Positions 10,176-20,259 of a stretch of DNA of 64,000 nucleotides are shown in pieces (within the stretch, counting starts at the first letter, position 1; every line of letters begins with the position of its first letter). The stretch is from positions 1-64,000 of the forward strand of contig JAUCBJ010008759.1 in NCBI GenBank assembly GCA_032718475.1. The letters are read 5' to 3'. The notes beneath the pieces are model-generated. The model searched no databases, had not been told where the DNA came from, and saw only the letters and a program-made list of their open reading frames with translations. The stretch is from Nemertoderma westbladi. Lineage: Eukaryota > Xenacoelomorpha > Nemertodermatida > Nemertodermatidae. A program made the translations under genes and the position numbers.

Positions 10176-11043
10176 TGTTACGGTATATGGCGCTGTATCC
10201 ATATTATTAGTCATCATGCAGTATGCAATATTAGTCCGTTATGCAGTATGCAATATTAGTCTGTTATACTGTACGTAATATTAGTCCATTGTGCAGCATG
10301 ATATTTTAGATAAGGCATAATAACGCAGTGGTATTTAGGTAGGGAAATCAAAACGCCCATATATTTGAAACCATCCATTTTGTATAGTATGTAGCCCTAC
10401 CTACGTAATTTTGTATTAGGATATATGTAGATAGTTCCAGGGTAGCGAGTTTATTCGGACCCTGGATTTTGTGCTTGCTGATATTAGTTTGATAGGGCTA
10501 GCATATAGGGACGCCGTCCTGGCCATTCAGCAGCCAGAGACGTGAACCATTACCATATATGGTAATAATTTGAGCAATAGGGCTACAATCCGGCCTCCTT
10601 ATTGGATTAACTGCTTCCAGGTTGGTCTAATGCTAGCATGGACTGGAGAGCCAATAGGAGAGCGATTGAGTCACCCTATTGCATCATCCCATCCGGATCA
10701 CCTATAAATTGGCGGTGTGCCGGTAGAGCCTTACTGTTCAACCTGTTATCAATCGATTCAACCTTCACTGCTGTTGTACTTGCTGAGCTGTCTCTATTCA
10801 ATTTTGACGGATTTTAGAGTATTTTTGCAATTTGATTAATTTCTTGAAATGATTTGCTAGTGCGATTACTCTTGCTTGTGTTTCTCAATTAATTCCTTCG
10901 ATTACTGCTAATTACAACTGAACTATGATTTCTACCTTTTGATTAATGGTTCTATGTGATTCTTTTCTGCGCAATAATCCTAAGGGATTTCTGAGACTGT
11001 CAGACTTTGTGATTTGCATGCGCCGCTACGGTAGCTATTAGCA
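10176..11043 (+). promoter_or_regulatory. Putative 5' LTR/promoter of BEL element 1
   Basis: The minisatellite ends exactly before TGTTACGGTATATGG (10176), a TG start as LTRs have. Promoter-like signals follow: CCAAT motifs near 10650, a TATA-like CCTATAAATTGG near 10690-10702, and a pyrimidine-rich stretch after it. A possible CA end is at 11042-11043. The other LTR is not in the window, so the boundaries cannot be verified by comparison. Confidence 0.4.
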
Positions 11044-13563
11044 TAATGGAGGGCTAAGGCGCCAGTGGGCGGTGGGCACATCGGGGGGTTGAGCGACTAA
11101 GGGAGAGCGGAGGATTCAAAAGCGGGCAACGCTGGCGGGGGTCAACGTTGCGGTCGGGCAGTTTGGACTGTGGGTTGGAGACCGCTCGCCGGTACAGTAA
11201 TTAGGGGGCTGATGATCCAAGGTTTTGTCTCTATTTAGTATTAGGGGGCAGGAATTGGGTTAGTTAGGAAGCCTAGATGTACCCGGGAGGGGCCTGCATA
11301 CCTTACAGTAAGTAAGTAAGTGGGTAAGTAAGTAAGTAAGTTGCGAAGTAAGTAGATTGCGAATTAGTCAATTGCGAATTATTATGTTGCGAATTATATA
11401 ATTGCAGATTGTATAATTGCAAGTCGTGCTATTGTGATCTGTGATTGCTGACGCTGATTGGTGTGTTACTGAAGTGTGCCTATGATTACGAATGCTTAGG
11501 TAGGCGCCCCCTTTCCTTTTGATTGATTTCTATCTCTTAGTTTACTGTAAATAATTACTGATTAGGTCAAAGTAATACAGTATTTTAGGCTGTTACATAT
11601 TTGTGACTGTAATTAATTAGTAAAATTAAGAATTAGTACGCAGCATAGCGGAGAGTAGCTAAGGTAATAATTAGAGTACCGTAAACTATTCACGTTGAGC
11701 GGTTATTTGAATTAGCGGGCAATAAACTAGATCGCAATAGTTAGTACGCAAGACACTAGTAAGTTGCTGGCCTAAAGCCAGCTGCAGGCAAGTTTAGACC
11801 CAGAGCGGTAACACCTACGAAAGACATTGTACTGTACCAATTTTGATTATTTTAAATATTCTCGCATTCACACATTCCGTTAGGGAAACCCCAGTATTCG
11901 CGATTAGAAAAGACGTAGGCATTAGCGTACTTCAACAGTAGTAAAATTAGGCGTAAGAATATACTCTGAGTGCAAAGCCCCTCGCACTCGTCTTAAGTAA
12001 GCTTAGGGAGCCGACTCGGGTTTATTGTTTTGGTTATTCCCGCGTGGCTCATAGATTCGAACAGTTAGCTCTCTATCGAGCGATCGGTAGAGAAAGGAAC
12101 AAGCGATTTTGCAGGAGCTGTGTAAATTTAGTAAAATATATTAGCGGACGGCAGATTAGCGCCATCCAACGGTAAGTAGCGGTTTTGTATTTAGCAACCT
12201 TTACAATTTAGTAATAGCACGCTCCTGATCCCCTTTACTTAACAGTAGAGCAGTCTTTGTGTCTTATTCTGTTATTGGTTAGGCGAGAGCTCATTAGGTT
12301 GGCAGAGAGGTATACGGGTATTTGTCTGTTCAACAGTTCTGCTGTTAGTATAGGTGTCGCGGTTGTTTAACAGTAAGGTATGTGTTATTGTCTGCTGTAG
12401 GCCTACCGCGTACAGTAGGACATAGAGTATATTCTTAGGCCGTGAAGATTTAGATTTACTGATACTTCGTAACAGTAAGGTATGTTTTTATTGGCTGTTG
12501 CTTGCAGCGGTCAATAGTGTATTCTTAGGCTGTTGTTTAGATTACTGTATTCACTGGTTGCGTACGATAGTACAGTAGTACATTAGGCTGATTGCTGTTA
12601 CTGCGTACGGTAGAAGGGACATTTGTTTTGCCGTACCACACACAGTATCATTAGGCTGTTAGGTTGGTGTACTGTTTTACTTACTGTACTGCATACAGTG
12701 GATGTACGGTAGTGCGTTTTTACTAATTGCGAATGCAGCAGTTCCTTAGGCCTTAGGGCAAATTACTGAATTATAATTAGTAAGTTTTTTGGAAATTTTA
12801 GCTAGGTTTGCGAGAATTCAGTTTCGGTCAAAATTATTTTGTAAAATTCTAGAGTTTTGTACCGGTATGTTAGGTAACCGTTTAGTTATTTTATACCATC
12901 TGGAGATACATGGCAAGACGGAACTTCTGAGTTTGGGGTTCGTGTGGGTCTGCGGGTTCGGTTTGCAATCAGCGAAGGGACTGAATCTTTGGACGCGGAC
13001 GTGGAATCTCACAGCAAACAAGGTTAGTTGTTCTGTTGGCACCACTGTGTTTGTGGAAGCAGTAAAAAATTACCGGTTGTTTAACTGCGAAGCTGAACTC
13101 AATTTATTAGTTAGGATATTTAGGTTTAGCCGGCCATGGTTTTTGAATCGCTCAAGTTAGAGAGAGAGTTAGAGAGAGTCGCAACCCGAAGATGTAGCCA
13201 CGCGCTAGTGGATACATATAATATTTGAAATTAAAATTACGTTGATTAGAGCTATATATAAAATTAGAAATATTCGGGTGGCAAGTTTATTTTGAATATT
13301 TTGTATTAGATTCAAGGTTATTTTGTGCTATACCGGTATTTAATATTATATAGTAGCTATATAATAATATTTTGTTTAAATATTGTGCTAGTATTTGCTA
13401 TAACTATATACCCCATTAAATTCACAATATTGCATTGCGAATTTATTTGACATTTTGGACCAACTGATTATTTGACAATTAATTTGACCGTATTTCGGTT
13501 AAATTATAATTATATCTCGAACTTTTGCGAGATTTTTGCCGGAAGGCAAACATTATTAAGACT
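11044..13563 (+). other. Long untranslated leader of BEL element 1
   Basis: About 2.5 kb separates the promoter-like region from the gag ATG. It contains a run of GTAA(G) tetranucleotides at 11307-11345 and many short phrases such as TACGGTAG and TTAGGC. Frames without an ATG, such as the one over 12789-13160, have no recognisable motif. Leaders of similar length precede gag in BEL elements 2 and 3 of this window, so a long leader seems to be a family trait. Confidence 0.5.
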
Positions 13564-16500
13564 ATGAGTGTCTCAGACAAAGAGGCACTAGAGGACAGCT
13601 ATGAGACGGCGGCTGGACCGCCGACTGACGATAGCGTAAATATTACTGTTGACGACAATGCCGACTATGACGACGCAGCGAGTGACGCTGACGTAAGTGA
13701 ACAGGAGGACGAGACAGTGACTAGTGAGGAAGAAGAACTACCTCAGGTAATAGTATTAGGATCCCCTACCACTACTGTAAGGAAGGACCGCACAGCAGCC
13801 CGGACAGAGGTGAGTGATAGGGAGGGTAGTGTAGCAGAAGCGAGAGCCCGGAGCCCGGTTTCCAGACCTGTGGGTATGGTAAGTGCCGTGGTCCCAACGG
13901 CTGTTAGGAGTACCCGTAGTTCCCGAAATAATCCTTCAAGTCCACCGAGTGTGAGTCAGGTAAGCGAGAGAGAACTTGATATCGCGATAAAGAAGAAACT
14001 TCGCGCGCACGCCGGACATATAACTCGGACGACGGACAAGGTAAGGAAGATGTTAGCCGACTCAGCGAACATCGGACGGGAAGGGTTAGTAGAGATTAGA
14101 AGAGGATATAACTCAGCGTTATTCAAGCAGACGGAGGAGCTTGCAGTCCTAGCGAAGAAGGCAGTAGAGTCTCAGTCGAGCGACGTGGCGACGAGGATTT
14201 ACGACAGGGTTTTAGCAGCCTTGTTGGAGCACCGCGAGTTATCGGAGCGATTCCGACGAGTTAGGACGGAGAACTGGCTGCTATGGGCATCACAAACGCA
14301 GGCGACTCAGGTGAGTGACGCAGAGTCGAGAGATTTAGTGGAGCGGGAAGAGACGCAAGATAAGGAGGAGCGCCTGGTACCGGGCCAGGTGCTACCGACG
14401 ACGGAGAATATCCAACAGAGAACGTTAACTCCACCCGACAACGCATCTAGAGGCAGTGGCGATTCCCAGGTTAGTCACGCGCGAGGGAAAGTTATATGTG
14501 CTAGATCCCTTGTTTCTCACAACTCGGCGGAGGAGAGAAGACGCCGACTAGACGAACAGCAGGCGGAAGTTTTGCGTGCATCGGAAGCACGGAAGGAAGC
14601 TGAGCGGGAACGGGAGCGCGCACGTAAGTTAGACGCAAAGTTGCGGGAGTTGGAAGACAAAGGTAAGCGTGAGCAAGCGGAACGCGAACGAAAAGAACGC
14701 GAACTCCAACTGAAACGCGAACAGAAAGAACGCGAACTCCAACTTGAACGCGAACGGGAAGCGAAGAAACGCGAACTCCAACTCGAACGCGATCAGGAAG
14801 CGAAGAAACGCGAACTCCAACTCGAACGCGAACAGAAAGAACGCGAACTCGAACTTGAACGCGAACGCAAGGAACGCGAACTCGAGATCGAGAAGGAGCG
14901 ACAGATGTTGTATGAAGAAAAGGCGCGACTGGAAGAAGAGAGCGTAGCGAGACGAGCGAGGGAAGAAGAAGAACGTAAACTGGCGCAGTTGGAAAGTGCG
15001 AGATTAAGTTTAGAGAGCGAAGAACGGACTAGGAAGGCGAACGAAATCGCCGAGAAGGGGATGCGAATGATCGAAGAATGTGGGGCGAGTGTAGGGACAG
15101 AGTTGCGAGAACTGTTCGCACTGCAGAAGGCCGAACAGGAAGCGAGAACTCCGGCTATACGTGAGTCGACGACGACCAGAATTCCTATACCCGGTCCAGC
15201 TATTACGAGTACACGGATCGCTAAACCGTTCTCTACATATCGCACGCCAGTTGGTATTAGTGCTTCTCCTATCGCCCAGGATCTACGTCATCGGAACACC
15301 GCACCACTGTATACCGAACGTGACAACGGAGAATTTAGAGAAGAAACTCCGACGGGCCGAGTATTTGGCGAACCGAACCCGAGGGTTTGGAATACGCGGA
15401 CGGAGCGCCGACCCAGTTCGACGGAGAACTTCCGGGTTAAACCGGAAGAGGGATCATATGAGAGACAGCGGATTACTCAGATAGAGCCGACTATACAACA
15501 GAACCCTAGCCAGGAATTTATTACGAGGGATGAGTTAAGTGCTAGTTTAGCGCAAGCTATATCGCCGCACATCCAACCTATAACGGACATGCTTAGCAAC
15601 CTACGGTTAAAGGAAGCAGCCCAGGTCAAAAGTAATTCTAATCCCAGCAGGCCTGAGTTAGATAAAGTCCAGCCTAGTCAACGAGTACGCATATCGGAGG
15701 AGACTATACCACATAGACCTCAGGTAAGGACGCCTGTCCCGAATATTCATAATCCCAATTTCGAAAATTCGGCAGAGAAATTTATTGAGGATGCTTGGGT
15801 CAGGGCCTCGGCGCGCAAACCATCGCGAGCGCTAAGGACTGACACCGAGTCAAGCGATGAAGAGGAAGAAATGAGACGTCAGAAGTCCCGAAACTATAAG
15901 GAAAGAAGGACGGACGCGGAGCAGGTAAGTTGGAACCACCGGGAAAGGACCAGACTTAATAACCCTGCGGAACTAAACCATTTGTTAACCCGGAACGACG
16001 CAACCCTTAGGGACATAGGTAAGTTTGCTGCTAGGCAAGGACTGCCGACGCAACAACCCCAGAAGTTTATGGGTAACCATAAACATTGGAGGACCTTCAA
16101 AACCTATGTCGACGAGCAGCTAACCAACAGCACCTTTACTCCCAACGAGAAGTTCAACTATTTGCTTCAGATGCTCCATCGAGAACCTAGAGCCATTGCT
16201 GATAACTTCGTCGGCAATGAACGGGCATTCGAGTTAGCGATGAAGACGCTTAGTGACATCTACGGGAATAAAACGAAGATGGCGCAGTCGATAGTAGAAG
16301 ACTTGGGTAAGGGCGGAAGGATTACAACTCCGTTAGAGCTGTTGAACTTAGCGAACGCTATTTCGAACGCATTGGACATCTTGAGGACAGTGAATCTACC
16401 TCATCATGGTGATCACGCCGAAGTTTTGAAAAGCGTAATAAGACGTTTAAACATGCGTTATCGACAGAAATGGCGCAAATTAGAGAATAAGTTGGAGGGC

Positions 16501-19500
16501 CAAGGTAAAGTATTGACACTTCAGCATATTCATGACATGATAGCCACAGACGCAGTAGCAGAGATGAAATCAAACTTCTCAGAAGAGAATATGAGGGAGT
16601 CTAAACCTGTTACCGGTAAGTCTATGGTAAGTTTTGACGATGACAGGACCACTGTGACATTTAACTCAGTAGACAGATATAATTCGAGTACCCCAGCCTT
16701 TAGATCAGACTCGCGAGTATGGTCAGGTGAGCGGTTAGATAGACCTAGGTTAAAGCAACAGGAGTTGCCGGATGGATTTGTAGGTTGCCAATACTGTTTA
16801 CTAAAGGAGGTAAGATCTGACGACCATAAGTTAGATAGTTGCAGACGGTTCAAAGAATTAAATTCGGAACAGAGAAGAGTTCAAGTGCGGACGTTGGACA
16901 CCTGTTGGGCATGTCTTGCGCCAGGTCATGTACGGCGGCAGTGCCCGAACAGCAAGGACGGATGCATGGAATGCGGCAGACTACATCACAAGTTGCTACA
17001 TGCGGATTTCCATACCCCAACGGACCGTTACTTACAGCGAAATCCTCACAGGAAGGGGAGCAAAGAACCCGTATCGATAAGGAGGAATACGTACACTGAC
17101 ATCCAAGACGATGGTTACCAACCAGGTTCGTCGGACGAGGATGGCGAGTCGAGCGCAAGAGAAGTGACCTGCCAAGGTTTCACCGCGGATAGTTCATCGA
17201 CCAGCGCACGGACGTATTTATCATCGGCCACGTCGGAAATATTTAGCGTGATTCCGGTGAAACTCACTGGCGATAAGGGATCGAAGCGAATATATGTGAT
17301 GTTGGACACTGCGTCCACATTATCGTATATCGACGAGGAAGTGGCGAGAGCCATTTCTAGCTTCCAGGACGCCGAGGAGATCCAAATAGAGTTGAAGTCT
17401 ATGCATGGGGTAGGAGACCTCAAGGGACACAGAATTTCGGTGGAACTAGATTCCCTACTTCCGAGAGACCAGCATACTCGACAAGAACGGAAAGCTTTGC
17501 CATTGGACGGATTTAAGTGTCTAGCTATGAAGGGATTCGGCAGGCAGTTAGGTAAGGTGCCGCCTATGAGTCCCATAGCACAGGAGTATTTTGACAAGCT
17601 CAGGATACCCAGACACCAGGTAGGTTATAGGAATGTTTCTATGTTGATTGGTGCAGAACAGCTGATCGCACACCAAATATGGGAAACGAGACCAGCTGAG
17701 CCGCATGTCAATGGACCACATGCCCATAGGACCATACTAGGTTGGTATACAAGAGTACCCATGTCTTATGAGTTTACAGGTGGCGACAAGCCAATGGACA
17801 GATACGACGAATTACAGCCTATAACTCAACCACCGTTAGTAGAACCACCAGACATAGACGAGTTTAGGAGAACCTGCATTGACCACTATAGTGACTTTAG
17901 CGAGTCGGACGAGGAGTTGATTCCCGATAATGTTAGGTTGTCGGAACCACTTCATAACGACCGGACAGATAGTGAACCCGAGGACTACTGTTATCAGACC
18001 CGTGGGTCTGGTTCAGCGGCCCACGCTACCTATTTGACTAACGTTTTGACTTATACCGACATAGTGGACGGTCAAGTGGCTAAATATCGAGACCTAGACA
18101 TTTTCCAATACAGTGAGGAGGAATTACAGAAGGAATTGATACGCCAGGACCTCGAGACAGGAGCCAGAACCGTCGAATGGCTGGATAGGGACGCAATGGA
18201 ACCCGGTGGATATGACCTAGCCATGTCTACTGATGAGAAACGGTCGTTGGAGATGATGGAAGACACCATACGTCTGCTACCGACTGGACATTTTGAAGTT
18301 GGAATGTTGTGGCGTCGACAACCACCTAAGTTGGAGAACAACTACAACTTAGCCTTGAAAAGATTGAACGGAGTAAGGGCTCGGTTGTTGAAGAATCCAG
18401 GCATTAGGGAGAAGTATTGCGCCCAGATCAACAACTATTTCGCCAAGGGATTTGCTGGGAAGGTAGAGGACCCTGACTTAGTGACAGACCAGACTTATTA
18501 CCTTCCACACCACTATGTGACTCACCCCGACAAGCCAGACAAAGTCCGAGTAGTCAACGACTGCGCAGCAGTCTATAGAGGTATGTCCCTGAATTCAGAG
18601 TTGATGGATGGTCCCAACCTGAATAACTATTTGATAGGAATACTGTTGCGTTTTAGACAGCGGCGATTCGCATTTACTTGTGACATCGAGGCGATGTTCC
18701 ACCAGGTAAGAGCCTGTAAGGCAGACCAGGATAGCCTTCGCTTTCTCTGGTACGAGAATGAAGACTTATCCGGCCCAGTGGTTACATACCAAATGTACGT
18801 TAGGATATTTGGCGCCCGCGATAGTCCGAACGGCACGCTGTTTGTTCTAAAGAAAACGGCAACAGCCCAGATTGGTAAGTACCCAGTAGAAGTAATCGAG
18901 TCTATATTGAGAAACTTCTATATGGACGACGGATTGGTGTCCAAGGACACGGCGGAACAAGCCATAGAAGTGGCTCACGGCCTGCAAGAGTGCTTGGCTA
19001 CAGGGGGATTTCCTCTGACCAAGTTCACTACGAACTCGGAGGCCCTATTAGAATCGTTCCCGGTGAAAGATCGCGGGAGCGGAGACATAGAATTGGGGGT
19101 AGAACCAATCCCCATGGCGCGAGTACTGGGACTCGCTTGGAACCCGAACTCAGACAAGTTCCAGGTAAGAGTTAGATTTGAGCCCAGTAGCCCAGACAAA
19201 GTTTTGACAAAGAGGATTTGCTTATCGACATTAAGTAGACTATTTGACCCGATGAACTTTATCAGTCCGGTTATATTACAGGCACGAGCGTGCATGAGGA
19301 AAATTTGGTTGTCCGACGTAGAGTGGGACGAACCAATATCTCCTATACATGCAAAGCAGTGGAGGGAGTGGGAAGCCGAGTTACATCTATTGAAAAACAT
19401 AGACGTACCCCGTTCCTACTTTCCGAATCAGTTGGTATTCCCAGCTGATCTCGAACTGCACTTATTCAGTGACGCAAGTGACACCGGCTTTGGTATGGTA

Positions 19501-19602
19501 GCCTACCTTCGCCGAGAGGTAAGTCAGGACAAGTTTGAGACGGCTTTTGTGATTTCTAGATCTGATGAATTATTTCACTATAAGGTAGCATTTGTAGTTT
19601 AA
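13564..19602 (+). CDS. BEL/Pao element 1 gag-pol polyprotein, 3'-truncated
   Basis: One uninterrupted frame of about 2,010 codons encodes a retrotransposon polyprotein. I choose ATG 13564 (MSVSDKEALE), because gag of the two other BEL elements here also begins MSD. In order: an acidic N-terminus; a strongly charged coiled coil with KERELQLERE repeats (14520-15160); the BEL gag core KFMGNHKHWRTFKTYVDEQL (from 16060); a first zinc motif CQYCLLKEV...DHKLDSC (16785-16845); a CCHC knuckle CWACLAPGHVRRQC (about 16900-16945); an aspartic protease with LDTAST (about 17300), where DSG or DTG would be usual; and an RT with CDIEAMFHQV (18680) and FYMDDGLVS (18913-18939). The first RNase H aspartate, LFSDASDTGFG, is near 19460. 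The frame stops within RNase H and no integrase follows, so the copy cannot integrate alone. It has no internal stop, so it is young or recently truncated. Confidence 0.93.
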   Translation: MSVSDKEALEDSYETAAGPPTDDSVNITVDDNADYDDAASDADVSEQEDETVTSEEEELPQVIVLGSPTTTVRKDRTAARTEVSDREGSVAEARARSPVSRPVGMVSAVVPTAVRSTRSSRNNPSSPPSVSQVSERELDIAIKKKLRAHAGHITRTTDKVRKMLADSANIGREGLVEIRRGYNSALFKQTEELAVLAKKAVESQSSDVATRIYDRVLAALLEHRELSERFRRVRTENWLLWASQTQATQVSDAESRDLVEREETQDKEERLVPGQVLPTTENIQQRTLTPPDNASRGSGDSQVSHARGKVICARSLVSHNSAEERRRRLDEQQAEVLRASEARKEAERERERARKLDAKLRELEDKGKREQAERERKERELQLKREQKERELQLEREREAKKRELQLERDQEAKKRELQLEREQKERELELERERKERELEIEKERQMLYEEKARLEEESVARRAREEEERKLAQLESARLSLESEERTRKANEIAEKGMRMIEECGASVGTELRELFALQKAEQEARTPAIRESTTTRIPIPGPAITSTRIAKPFSTYRTPVGISASPIAQDLRHRNTAPLYTERDNGEFREETPTGRVFGEPNPRVWNTRTERRPSSTENFRVKPEEGSYERQRITQIEPTIQQNPSQEFITRDELSASLAQAISPHIQPITDMLSNLRLKEAAQVKSNSNPSRPELDKVQPSQRVRISEETIPHRPQVRTPVPNIHNPNFENSAEKFIEDAWVRASARKPSRALRTDTESSDEEEEMRRQKSRNYKERRTDAEQVSWNHRERTRLNNPAELNHLLTRNDATLRDIGKFAARQGLPTQQPQKFMGNHKHWRTFKTYVDEQLTNSTFTPNEKFNYLLQMLHREPRAIADNFVGNERAFELAMKTLSDIYGNKTKMAQSIVEDLGKGGRITTPLELLNLANAISNALDILRTVNLPHHGDHAEVLKSVIRRLNMRYRQKWRKLENKLEGQGKVLTLQHIHDMIATDAVAEMKSNFSEENMRESKPVTGKSMVSFDDDRTTVTFNSVDRYNSSTPAFRSDSRVWSGERLDRPRLKQQELPDGFVGCQYCLLKEVRSDDHKLDSCRRFKELNSEQRRVQVRTLDTCWACLAPGHVRRQCPNSKDGCMECGRLHHKLLHADFHTPTDRYLQRNPHRKGSKEPVSIRRNTYTDIQDDGYQPGSSDEDGESSAREVTCQGFTADSSSTSARTYLSSATSEIFSVIPVKLTGDKGSKRIYVMLDTASTLSYIDEEVARAISSFQDAEEIQIELKSMHGVGDLKGHRISVELDSLLPRDQHTRQERKALPLDGFKCLAMKGFGRQLGKVPPMSPIAQEYFDKLRIPRHQVGYRNVSMLIGAEQLIAHQIWETRPAEPHVNGPHAHRTILGWYTRVPMSYEFTGGDKPMDRYDELQPITQPPLVEPPDIDEFRRTCIDHYSDFSESDEELIPDNVRLSEPLHNDRTDSEPEDYCYQTRGSGSAAHATYLTNVLTYTDIVDGQVAKYRDLDIFQYSEEELQKELIRQDLETGARTVEWLDRDAMEPGGYDLAMSTDEKRSLEMMEDTIRLLPTGHFEVGMLWRRQPPKLENNYNLALKRLNGVRARLLKNPGIREKYCAQINNYFAKGFAGKVEDPDLVTDQTYYLPHHYVTHPDKPDKVRVVNDCAAVYRGMSLNSELMDGPNLNNYLIGILLRFRQRRFAFTCDIEAMFHQVRACKADQDSLRFLWYENEDLSGPVVTYQMYVRIFGARDSPNGTLFVLKKTATAQIGKYPVEVIESILRNFYMDDGLVSKDTAEQAIEVAHGLQECLATGGFPLTKFTTNSEALLESFPVKDRGSGDIELGVEPIPMARVLGLAWNPNSDKFQVRVRFEPSSPDKVLTKRICLSTLSRLFDPMNFISPVILQARACMRKIWLSDVEWDEPISPIHAKQWREWEAELHLLKNIDVPRSYFPNQLVFPADLELHLFSDASDTGFGMVAYLRREVSQDKFETAFVISRSDELFHYKVAFVV

Positions 19603-19699
19603 CTTTGACTTAAAACTTTTGAAAATCCGACGTATTTTGATTAAGTTACAGTAATGTAATATGCCTATTCATATTTGTACACATAAAACCCTTAGGTAC
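19603..19699. other. Junction after truncated BEL element 1
   Basis: RNase H similarity ends at about 19562 and unrelated AT-rich sequence begins. The stop at 19600 therefore lies in foreign sequence. The mechanism of truncation is not visible. Confidence 0.5.
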
Positions 19700-19775
19700 T
19701 CTCGTGGCGTAGTGGTCAGATGGTTAAGGCGTTGGTTACATTACGTAGGTTACGAGTTCGAATCCCAGTCGGGAA
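19700..19775 (+). mobile_element. tRNA-like sequence, probable SINE head
   Basis: CTCGTGGCGTAGTGGTCAGA followed by GGTTAAGGCG resembles a tRNA 5' half with an A box (GTGGCGTAGTGG), and GAGTTCGAATCCC near 19754-19766 is a clear B box. The T stem does not pair well, so this is a pseudo-tRNA or SINE rather than a functional tRNA gene. Confidence 0.5.
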
Positions 19776-19835
19776 ATTTGTATTTTGGGGCCATTTATTT
19801 TCGTGTGGTGCTAATTGGTAGGCCAATGAGAAGCG

Positions 19836-20259
19836 TACAACGTAGCGAATAATGAGCCAGGCCAATCATAGGGCATAAATTATCTTATTGCTCAAATGTG
19901 AGGCAGTGGAAAATTCTGTTAGGATTCCATGTCCCAGATTTAGTGTAAGGGCCGGACTGCGTTGAACGATGAGCTGGGCCAATCATAGGGCACGAAGCAC
20001 TTCATTGCTCAATTGTGAAGCTGTGGAAATTTCTGTTTAGTTTCCATGTGCAATTTCTAGTATAAAAAGGCCGGTTTGCCTTCGGTTATCACCTCAGTAC
20101 CAAACCTTATACCTTGTGTTACACTCTCTTATTCTTGTAAAATTTAGTTTATTCGGTTTCTTGTTGAAACTTCGTTTTGATAAATCCTTTGTAAAACTGT
20201 AAATATACTGCAATTTCCTGACATGTTTTCTTTTGGTCCGACTTCGGGACAGCCGAACA
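19836..20259 (+). promoter_or_regulatory. Putative LTR/promoter of BEL element 2 with duplicated U3 block
   Basis: Two imperfect tandem copies of a block of about 115-130 bp (about 19850-19965 and 19970-20075) each contain GCCAATCATAGGGCA, then a TTGCTCAA segment, and end in TCCATGT. Each has a CCAAT box. The second is followed by a TATA box (AGTATAAAAAGGCCGG near 20060-20075) and a transcript-like stretch with a possible CA end near 20259. The arrangement fits an LTR U3 with duplicated enhancer, but no partner LTR is present, so the edges are tentative. Confidence 0.5.

Noticed and set aside
9414-10217. Several overlapping frames of 105-258 codons on both strands rich in PRSQGPQDPKA or GILGALGSWGPWDLG
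   Set aside because: They all lie in a 17-bp minisatellite whose unit lacks stops in most frames; no start context or non-repeat protein part is present.
12789-13160. 123-codon frame upstream of BEL1 gag
   Set aside because: It starts at TTG, has no recognisable motif and lies in the long leader.
14629-15245. Antisense frames opposite the BEL1 coiled coil
   Set aside because: They mirror the GAA/CGC-rich codons of the real sense frame; Ser/Phe/Leu-rich translations are typical shadows.
19700-19775. Functional tRNA gene
   Set aside because: A and B boxes are present but the T stem does not pair and no clear anticodon arm forms, so I call it a SINE head.
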